Positions 56,093 to 64,000 of a stretch of 64,000 nucleotides of DNA are shown in pieces. This DNA comes from Leucobacter luti (GTDB taxonomy: Bacteria; Actinomycetota; Actinomycetes; Actinomycetales; Microbacteriaceae): NCBI RefSeq assembly GCF_019464495.1, contig NZ_CP080492.1:372001-436000 (forward strand), written 5' to 3'. The notes beneath the pieces were generated by a model, which saw only the letters and a list, made by a program, of their open reading frames with translations, was not told the DNA's origin and searched no databases. The first letter of the stretch is position 1, and each line of letters starts with the position of its first letter. A program made the translations under genes and the position numbers.

Positions 56093-59000
56093 GAGTCGCC
56101 TCCAAGATTTCAGTCCAGACCCGCTCGCCGTCAGGGTCGATGCCCTGCGCATTGGCGCGCTCTCGAATTTCCAGCACCCGCGAGTAGCCGCGTGGGATCA
56201 GCCGCGTGAACCGGGCAAAGGTGCGCTCTGGATCGGTGGCCAACGCTTCGAGGAGCGCCTCCGCGAGTTCAGATCCGGTGTGTTCAGCATGGCGCTGCAG
56301 CAGCTCCCGGATCCGCGCCCGCAGCCCCGGAGCATCTCCGTCCGGCACGAGTTCGCCGGCCCCCGGCTCACTCGGGCCGCCCAGTCGCTGCAGCAACAGC
56401 GCACCGGAGGCGCGCTCAGCCGCGTTGACGTTCGCCGGATCGAGATCCAGCAGCACCGCCTCGCCCCCAGACATGCCCGCCCCGATGTTCCGGCCAGTCG
56501 GGCCAAGGATGAGGGCAAAGCCACCGGTGAAGTACTCGAGCGCGTGATCGCCCGTGCCCTCCACCACCGCGGTCGCTCCTGAGCCGCGCACCAGGAACCG
56601 CTCGCCGACGACACCGGCGATCCAGAGCGCACCGCTGGTCGCGCCGTATCCGATCACGTTGCCGGCGATCACGTTTCCGGTCGCGGCGTGTGCCGAGTCC
56701 GGGTGGGGCCGGATCGCGATCTCGCCGCCCGAGAGGCCTTTGCCGACGTAGTCGTTCGCGTCGCCGATCAGCCGGAGCGAAATGCCGGACGGCAGGAATG
56801 CGCCGAGCGATTGGCCGGCTGAGCCGGTCAGGCTCACCCCGATCGTGTCTGGCGCGAGCCCGGCAGCGCCAAAGCGCTTCGTGGTCTCGTGACCAAGCAG
56901 CGTGCCAACGGCGCGGTCAACGTTCCGGATCGGCAGGTCGATCGCCACCGGGTTGCGCTCGGCGAGTGCGTCGGCGGCCATCTCAATCAGCTGCACGTCG
57001 AAGTGCGTTTCCAGCTCGTGATCCTGCGCCCGACCGTACTTACGAGGCTCGTCCGCCGCGAAGCTGGGGCCGCGCAGCACTGGTGTCAGGTCGAGCCCTG
57101 CCGCCTTCCAGTGCGTGATCGCATCTGCGACGTCGAGCGCGGCAGTATCGCCCACTGCCTCCGAGATTGAGCGGTAGCCGAGGCTCGCCAGGATTTCGCG
57201 CACCTCCTCGGCGATGAAAGTGAAGAAGTTCACTACGTGTGCCGCCTGGCCGGTGAACCGCTCCCGCAGCTCGGGATTCTGTGTGGCAACGCCGACCGGG
57301 CAGGTGTCGAGGTGGCACACGCGCATCATGATGCAGCCCGACACGACGAGTGGAGCCGTCGCAAAGCCAAACTCTTCCGCGCCGAGCAGCGCGGCGATAA
57401 CCACATCGCGGCCCGTCTTCAGCTGGCCGTCTGCTTGGAGCACCACGCGCTCGCGGAGGCCGTTGAGCATCAGCGTCTGCTGTGCCTCAGCGAGGCCGAG
57501 TTCCCATGGCGAGCCAGCGTGCTTCAGCGAGTTCATGGGACTCGCGCCGGTACCACCGTCGTGACCGGAGATCAGGATCACATCGGAGAGCGCTTTCGCG
57601 ACACCGGCCGCAACGGGGCCGATCCCGCTCTGTGCAACGAGCTTCGTGGAGATCCGCGCCGCAGGGTTTGCGCGCTTCAGATCGAAAATCAACTGCTTCA
57701 GATCCTCGATCGAGTAGATGTCGTGGTGCGGCGGCGGCGAGATAAGGCCGACACCGGGCGTCGCATGTCTGGTGCGTGCGATCCACGGGTACATCTTCGC
57801 CGGCGGCAGCTGTCCGCCCTCGCCCGGCTTTGCGCCCTGTGCGAGCTTGATCTGGATCTCGTCAGCGCTCGTGAGGTACAGGCTTGTCACGCCGAAGCGG
57901 CCGGACGCGACCTGCTTGATCGCACTGCGCCGTGCCGGATCCAGGAGCCGCTCCTCGCTTTCGCCCCCCTCGCCGGTGTTGGAACGGCCACCGAGCTGGT
58001 TCATCGCGATCGCGAGCGTCTCGTGCGCTTCGGGTGAGATTGAGCCGTAGCTCATTGCGCCCGTTGCGAAGCGGCGAACGATTTCCGAGACAGGCTCGAC
58101 GTCATCGAGCGGCACCGGGGGCCGTTGCGGCGCGAACCGGAAGAGGCCGCGCAGGGTCATCAGGCGCTCCTGCTGCTCGTTCACCCGCGCGGTGTACTCG
58201 GCGAAAATCTCGCGCTTCCCTGTGCGGGTGGCGTGCTGCAGCTTGTACACCGTCTGCGGATCGAAGAGATGCGGTTCTTCACCGCGGCGCCAGCGGTACT
58301 CGCCGCCGGTTTCGAGCACCTTGTGCGCGAGCGTTGCCGGATCATCCGGGTATGCTGCGCGGTGCCGCGCCGCGACTTCTGCCGCAAGCACGTCGAGGCC
58401 GACGCCACCGAGCCGGGAGGTGGTGCCGGTGAAGTAGCGATCGACGAGCGGCTGGGCGAGGCCAATTGCTTCGAAGGTCTGCGCGCCGCAGTAGGACGCG
58501 ACCGTTGAGATCCCCATCTTGCTCATCACCTTGAGCATGCCCTTGCCGAGCGCTTTAATCAGCCGCGCGATCGCCTCGGTTTCAGTCAGTCCGGCGATCG
58601 ACCCGTCACGGACGAGTAGGCCGACAGTCTCCATGGCGAGGTACGGGTTGACCGCTGCAGCGCCGTAGCCGATGAGCGCCGCCACGTGGTGCACTTCGCG
58701 TACATCCCCCGACTCGGCGATCAGCGCGACGCGCATACGCTGGCCCTCGCGGATCAAGTGGTGGTGCACCGCGGAGACGGCGAGCAGCGAGGGCACCGGA
58801 GCGAGATCCTTATTGGAGTCGCGATCCGAGAGAATGAGAAACTCGGCGCCTGCCGCCGTCGCCGCGCTCGCCTCGCGGCACATCGCCTCTAGCCGGTCAG
58901 CAAGCCCGGAGGCGCCGTAGTCGACGGCATACAGCCCGCGAATAGTGACGGCACGCTCTTTCTCGGGATCGTCGCCAAAGTGCTGGATCCTGGCGAGGGC

Positions 59001-60733
59001 ATCATTGTCGATCACTGGGAAGTCAAGGATCACCTGGCGCGCATGATCCGCCGACTGAGTGAGGAGGTTCTCCTGTGGGCCCATGCCGGCGCGCAGGCTC
59101 GTCACCAACTCCTCGCGGAGCGCATCGAGCGGCGGATTGGTGACCTGGGCGAACTGCTGGACAAAGTAATCGTGCAGGTGCCGTGGCCTGGCCGAGAGCG
59201 CAGCGATCGGCGTGTCGGTGCCCATCGCTGCGAGCGGCTCGATCCCGTCGCGCGCCATCGGCGTGAGCAGGAGGCGCAGTTCCTCTTCGGTGTAGCCAAA
59301 GGTGCGCTGGCGGCGGGCGATTGAGGCTGGTGGGTGTACGAGGTGCTCACGCTCGGGCTGCTCCGAGAGCCGGATCCGGCCTTGGTCAAGCCATTCACCC
59401 CACGGTGCGCCCCCGCGAGCTCTGCCTTGACGGTTTCGTCATCGCGGATCACCCCGGTGGTGAGGTTGACGGCGAGCATGCGGCCGGGTTGCAGCCGTCC
59501 ACGATGCGCGACCTGCTCGGGCGCGACGTCGAGGACCCCGGTCTCGCTCGCGATCACGAGCAGGCCGTCAGTGGTCACGAGGTACCGCCCGGGGCGCAGG
59601 CCGTTGCGATCGAGCAACGCCACCAGCTCAGAGCCATCGGTCGCGATCATCGCGGCAGGCCCGTCCCATGGTTCCATCAGCAGCGAGTGGTACTCAAGGA
59701 AGTCGACGAGTTCCGGCGCGAGCCCGGTCTCGGATTCCCACGCTTCGGGCACCATCATAGACAGCGCGTGTGGCAGGGAGCGGCCCGCCATGACCAGCAG
59801 CTCAAGTACCTCGTCAAAGCTCGCCGAGTCGCTGCCACCGTCTGAGCAGATGGGCAACAACTGCCGCACATCTCCGAGCAGTTCGGACTCGAGCTGCGCC
59901 TCGCGGGCGCGCATCCAGTTCCGGTTTCCGCGCACCGTGTTGATCTCGCCGTTGTGCGCGACCATGCGCAGCGGCTGCGCCAGGTGCCACGACGGGAAGG
60001 TGTTCGTGGAGTAGCGCGAGTGCACGATCGCGAACCGCGAGGCAAAGCGCTCGTCGCTCAGTTCCAGGTAAAAACCGGGCAGTTGCAGCGTGGTGACCAT
60101 GCCCTTGTAGACGATGGTGCGGGCAGAGAATGAGGGCATGTAGCAGCCGGTCTCGTGCTGCACCCGCTTGCGGGTACGGAATGCTCGGCGCTCAAGCCAG
60201 TCGGTATCCAGCGTTGATCCGGCAGCGGGAACCACGATGAGCTGCTCGATGACGGGGGCCGCATCCAGTGCGCTGCCCCCCAGCACTTCGGGTCGCACTG
60301 CAACGGCGCGCCACGCGAGCACGGAGAGGCCTTCCTCTGCGGCGATCGCTGCGATCCGGTACCGCACAGCCTGGCGTTCCGTTGAGGCCTGCGGCAGGAA
60401 AGCGAGTCCGGCTGCGTAGCCTCCGAGCGGCGGCAGCATAAGGGACGGATCCTGCGCCGCGAGTTCGCTGCGGATCAACGCATCCGGCAGGTCACTCAGG
60501 ATCCCTGCACCGTCACCCGTGCCAGCATCGGATCCGACGGCGCCACGGTGCTCAAGGTTCTCCAGCGCTTCGAGGGCCAGCCGCACGATCTCGTGGCTCG
60601 GCTCACCCGTGAGCGAGACCACCGATGCGAGGCCGCAGGCGTCCCGCTCATCGGCGGGATCGTACAGGCCCTGTGCGAGCGGGAATCCGGTGACGGCGGT
60701 GGAGGCTGACGGAAGTGCGGTGCGAGCGTTCAT
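56085..60733 (-). CDS. gltB: Glutamate synthase large subunit, with an apparent 1-bp frameshift
   Basis: Makes two glutamates from glutamine and 2-oxoglutarate. The N-terminal glutaminase domain (nucleophile Cys in [10 protein letters not shown]) is read to about 59415, then the frame changes; the next frame reads [20 protein letters not shown] and continues through the central domain, the FMN synthase domain ([12 protein letters not shown]), the 3Fe-4S motif [13 protein letters not shown] and the GXGXG tail domain. One added G in the run at 59410-59414 gives about 1,549 residues, a normal length. ATG 60731-60733 with AAAGGA upstream. Confidence 0.92.
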
Positions 60734-60857
60734 CGACGTCCTTTCTCTCGGCGGGACGTCGGCGACCCGTGCGGAGCCGGAGGGGAGGACGACGGCGCCG
60801 GCTCGCGCCGGCCCGATTGCAGTTGCATCCCCGAAGGCGGGAACTTGAATCTACCAC

Positions 60858-60877
60858 TCGTTTCTTCGGTGAAACGA
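60858..60877. repeat. Short inverted repeat in the gltB leader
   Basis: 7-bp arms tcgtttc and gaaacga around ttcggt, 125 bp upstream of the gltB start. Could be an operator or an RNA hairpin. Confidence 0.4.
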
Positions 60878-61037
60878 ATCGACCGTCGCACTTTCTACAT
60901 GCAATTCGGTGAGTTCCGCAGTAACACCGAACATCATGCGGGTTCTTGTGACATTCGCCGAACAGGACATCGCCCTGTAACGCGATCGAAACACATGCGT
61001 CGCCGCACCGAAACCGAGTGATTTCTGGAGACAGCAA

Positions 61038-61096
61038 CGCCGGAGTTCAACAGTCGAAAACGCGTGAACATGCGTTCCAACTATCGAACTCCGGCG
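61038..61096 (-). terminator. Possible terminator after the SDR gene
   Basis: 11-bp perfect arms (61038-61048 and 61086-61096) with a 37-base loop, about 70 bp after the SDR stop on the minus strand. The long loop lowers confidence. Confidence 0.4.
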
Positions 61097-61166
61097 CGGG
61101 GTGCTGCGGGCGTGATCGGGCTCTATGTTCCCGAAATCGGGACACGAAGCTCCCGATGCGGGAGTG

Positions 61167-61928
61167 CTACGCCCCGAAACTCGAGGTGTCTCCCACGAGG
61201 TGCGTGTGGTCAGCCGGCACGGGTGCGACGGCGGCCCGGGCCACCTCGGCCGCGAACTCGGCCACGTTGTACAGCCGCCCTGCCTGCTCGCGGCGCTCCT
61301 CGATCGCACCGGGGTTCATCCGGTTGAGCAGCGTCGCGGTGACGGTGCCCTCGATCATGTCACCTGACACGACGACAAACTCGATTCCGCGCTCAGCAAG
61401 TGCGGGAATGCGCTCGCGCAGCGCGTCCTCGCCTGCGCGCTTCGACAGCGCAACCGGCGTGTACTCCGGCATCGTTGGCGTGGTGCGGATGAAGTGCGCT
61501 TGGTGACTCGTCACGAAGACCACGCGTGCGCCCTCGCTCAGCAGCGGCAGCGCCGCGTCGAGCACCGACAGCTGCGCGTCACGGTTGAGTTGCAGGGCGT
61601 AGTCCTCCGCCATACCGCCCTCCATGCCGCCCGAGGCGTTCAGCACGAGAATGTCGAGCCCACCAAACTCCTCTGAGACCGCGCCCATCATTCCGGCGAC
61701 GGACTCGGGATCGGTGAGATCTGCGCCCTGTACGAGTGCGCGAACGCCAAGTTCACGAAGCTCTGTCGCGAGCTTTTCCGCCCGAGGGGCTTTATTGCGG
61801 AAGTTGACCACCACGTCAGCGCCGGCTTCGGCGAAGTACCGGACGGTGTCCGCGCCCACGCCACGGGACGACCCGGTTACAAGCGCGCGGCGGCCGGCCA
61901 GACTGCCCGGCTCAAGAATCTGTGTCAC
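61167..61928 (-). CDS. Short-chain dehydrogenase/reductase
   Basis: A 253-residue SDR with cofactor motif TGSSRGVGADT (about 18-28), NAS(G) in VLNASGG, and catalytic Ser139 within VTSHQAHF. The usual YxxxK appears as YTPVALSK (Tyr near 154, Lys near 161), which has a longer spacing than the classical motif, so it may be an atypical or divergent SDR. GTG 61926-61928 with GAGGAG upstream. Substrate unknown. Confidence 0.8.
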   Translation of the reverse strand: MTQILEPGSLAGRRALVTGSSRGVGADTVRYFAEAGADVVVNFRNKAPRAEKLATELRELGVRALVQGADLTDPESVAGMMGAVSEEFGGLDILVLNASGGMEGGMAEDYALQLNRDAQLSVLDAALPLLSEGARVVFVTSHQAHFIRTTPTMPEYTPVALSKRAGEDALRERIPALAERGIEFVVVSGDMIEGTVTATLLNRMNPGAIEERREQAGRLYNVAEFAAEVARAAVAPVPADHTHLVGDTSSFGA

Positions 61929-62104
61929 TAGTGCTCCTCACATCGACGAAGTGAACTCTCTTAAGGGTAGTGGAGGCGCCACCGCATTCCCGGCATGGCA
62001 TCGTCGCAATCAGGGGTATCGGGGATCCAGCCGAACCCGGTAGGCTGCGAAAGAACGGTAGGGGCACGTCCGAAACCGGGCCCCACTTGCGAGGAGGTCC
62101 AACC

Positions 62105-62458
62105 ATGGCCGATCGAACACTTCGCGGGACTCGTATCGGTGCGACGAGCCTGCAGGGAGAAGAAGGTGTGGAGCTATCTCCGCGCCGCACAGTCGAATAC
62201 CTCACCGATCGCGGCAACCGCTTCAGCGTTCTGTTCGACGCCGACGCAGAGCCGCCGCCCGAGTGGGCCGATCAGAAGAGCGGCGAGCTCGGCTTTCTCG
62301 ACGACGAGGCTGGCCGCACGGCCCGGGCTGAGTTCGAAGAGAAAGAATCCTCGCAGCGCACTCCGTGGGACATGCTGATTGAGCGCCGCTCCCGCGAAGA
62401 GTTGGAAGAACTCCTTGAGGAACGGCTTCAGCTTTTACGCGCCCGACGCGGCTCGTAG
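62105..62458 (+). CDS. rbpA: RNA polymerase-binding protein RbpA
   Basis: Actinobacterial factor that binds the principal sigma factor and RNA polymerase to stimulate open-complex formation. The 117-residue product begins MADRTLRGTRIGA, has the central core domain and ends with the sigma-interacting helix TPWDMLIERRSREELEELL. ATG 62105 with GAGGAGG upstream; the longer reading is rejected. It has no cysteines, so no zinc site. Its 3' end overlaps the convergent lnt by 31 bp. Confidence 0.95.
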   Translation: MADRTLRGTRIGATSLQGEEGVELSPRRTVEYLTDRGNRFSVLFDADAEPPPEWADQKSGELGFLDDEAGRTARAEFEEKESSQRTPWDMLIERRSREELEELLEERLQLLRARRGS

Positions 62459-64000
62459 CCAGCCAGCGCTCCCCACATGGCGCACGCTGCGCCAAGCAAC
62501 ATCCAGAATCCGGCCAGCGCCCCGCCGAACTGCAGCGCGGGTGTTTTGCCGGAGACGAGCGGCACTTCGGCAACGAGCGCGTCCGCAGTGAACGGAGTGA
62601 GCTCGTCGAGCATCGCCCCAGTCGGCGCCACCACCGCGCTCGTGCCCACGGTGGAAATGTTCACGAGTGCGCGCCCGGTCTCAATCGCGCGCAGCCGTGC
62701 GATCTGCAACTGCTGCGCGCTCTCGTCAGTGCGACCGAAATCGGCATTATTTGTCGGGGCGAGGATCAGCTGTGCCCCGCCATCCACCATCGCCTCGGCT
62801 TGCTCATCAAACGTGATGTCGAAGCAGATGGCGATACCCGCCGCGATCGCGCCAGCGTTGGTCTCAATATCAAGTACGGCGGGGCGTTCGCCCGCCTGGT
62901 ACTCCAGCTGCACGAGGTCAACGAGATCTGGCGCAAACAGGTGGAAGAACTCGCGGTTTGGCATGTACTCAGCAAACGGAACCGGGAAGCGCTTGTCGTA
63001 GCGCGCCCCCGTAGCTCCCGTTGCGTCCCACACCACCGCACTGTTCGTGTAGCTGCCGTCAGGATCCTGCAGGATCGACCCGGCAACGATCGGAGCCCCT
63101 GCCCGCTTCGCGAGTCCCGCTATCTCGAAGTCACGCAGTGTGTTGCCAGGCAAATCAAACTCGGCACTGTTCTCCGGCCACACGATGAGATCGACCGATT
63201 CGCCTGCTGCCTCGAGCTCGTCGAGGAGCCGCTCAGTTCCCTCAGCGTGATCGCGGTAGACATCGCCCGACTCGCGGTCGTCGAAGATTCCCGACTTCGA
63301 ATTACCCTGGATCGCTGCGACGCGCAGCGTGCCGTCCTGTTGCAGCGGCGCCGCGGGTACCAGCGCGAGTAGCAGCAGCGTCGCGACACCAACTCCGGCG
63401 ACGCCGAGCCGCCAGTGACGCACGCGATCGGGAAGCCTGCGCGGGGCACACACGATCCCCGCAGCGAGCGCTGCAATGAGCGCCACTACGCCGGAAAGCC
63501 CCGCAAACCCGAGCCACGAGACTGATTCAGCAAACCAGCCGTTCGCCTGGGTGTGCGCCAGGCGGCCCCATGCGAAGCCCCCGTACGGCCAGGTGCTCTG
63601 CACCCCCGCGGAGCAGCCACAGCCCCGAGGCCGCGACCGCTTGTGCGGCGAGCAGTGCGCTCGACCGAGGCTGCAGCCAGCGCACTCGAGCCAGGCCGCG
63701 TGTGGCCAGCGCAATCAGGATTCCCTGCAGCGCGAACCAGGCCGTCATCACTGCCGTCAGGCCCGCCCACGGCACGAGCCCGAGGTAGAGCGTCAGCCAC
63801 GAAATATGCGGCCCCCAGAAGGCGAGGCCGGCGACTGCGCCAGTCAGCAGTCCCCACGCCGGGCGTTGCTGCCACACGGCAAGCAGGATCAGCGCAGCAG
63901 CAGGAAACGCGAGCGGCCACCAACCGATACCTGGCCCGGCCACATCGAGCAGCAGCCCTCCGGCAAGTGCGGAAAGCAACGAGAGCCACCAGTTCAGCCG
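62428..64000 (-). CDS. lnt: Apolipoprotein N-acyltransferase, frameshifted and cut by window edge
   Basis: Membrane enzyme that adds the third acyl chain to lipoproteins. The upstream frame (64000 to about 63605) gives several helices (for example ISWLTLYLGLVPWAGL); the frame then changes and continues GVQSTWPYGGFAWGRLAHTQ. The nitrilase domain has the catalytic triad elements WPENSAEFD (Glu), RYDKRFPVPFAEY (Lys) and IAICFDITF (Cys). One added G in the run at 63603-63607 restores the frame. The 5' end lies beyond the window. Confidence 0.88.

Larger units (their letters stand above)
60734..61166. other. Gene-free stretch upstream of gltB
   Basis: About 430 bp holding the gltB leader and promoter. 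Two inverted repeats are seen: tcgtttc/gaaacga (60858-60877) and cgccggagttc/gaactccggcg (61038-61096). No convincing frame on either strand. I could not identify a good GlnR or AmtR site. Confidence 0.6.

Noticed and set aside
60880-61020. GlnR-type site upstream of gltB
   Set aside because: Short gtaac and gaac pieces exist but the spacing does not match the GlnR consensus.

Overview
The window is about 64 kb of GC-rich chromosome from an actinomycete, most likely a member of the Microbacteriaceae (Leucobacter-like; this is inference). The reasons are RbpA, type-B L31 and DUF3043/DUF3099 proteins, a qcrCAB-ctaE/ctaCDF aerobic respiratory chain, trpD divergent from ctaE, and many GTG starts. 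It is almost entirely housekeeping DNA, densely packed, with no IS element, prophage, CRISPR array, rRNA or tRNA that I can see.

Layout. 0-4.7 kb: transketolase-transaldolase-glucose-6-phosphate isomerase operon (minus strand). 4.7-6.7 kb: heme O and heme A synthases, convergent over a long hairpin. 6.9-11 kb: SUF iron-sulfur operon (sufB, sufD, a small Rieske ferredoxin, sufC, sufT). 11-23.3 kb: ABC-F ATPase, SURF1 operon, a FabG-like reductase, PEP-mutase-like protein, serB, ABC ATPase, rpmE2, exonuclease, hydrolase-TrmH-PAP2 operon, SulP transporter. 23.7-27.1 kb: a small iron-acquisition patch (siderophore reductase, siderophore-binding lipoprotein, AraC regulator) with two DtxR-type boxes. 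27.2-31.5 kb: YqeY, an alanine-dehydrogenase-like enzyme, and a SoxR-controlled cluster (soxR divergent from ferredoxin-flavin reductase-sodA). 31.6-36.5 kb: trpF, BCCT transporter, M23 peptidase, trpD. 36.8-47.5 kb: respiratory block (ctaE-qcrCAB on plus; ctaC-ctaD-ctaF-GNAT-TetR on minus; mntH between; erpA). 47.7-54.5 kb: DUF3043, hisD-nrdR-pyrD, TauE, a methyltransferase, an NAD-binding protein. 54.6-64 kb: gltBD, SDR, rbpA, lnt (runs off the right edge).

The genes connect around respiration and redox: heme A supply, SURF1, the bc1-aa3 chain, SUF/ErpA Fe-S assembly, iron and manganese uptake, and the SoxR/SOD response.

Four signals stand out. (1) Four genes (tkt, M23 peptidase, gltB, lnt) each carry one apparent single-base loss in a short G run, which points to systematic homopolymer under-calling. 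(2) A perfect SoxR operator sits between soxR and a redox operon. (3) At least eleven genes carry a TANNNT-type hexamer ending 6-7 nt before the start codon with no usable Shine-Dalgarno, a leaderless-mRNA signature. (4) A small Cys/His-rich protein is embedded in the SURF1 operon. I found nothing that I can defend as a wholly new defence or mobile system.
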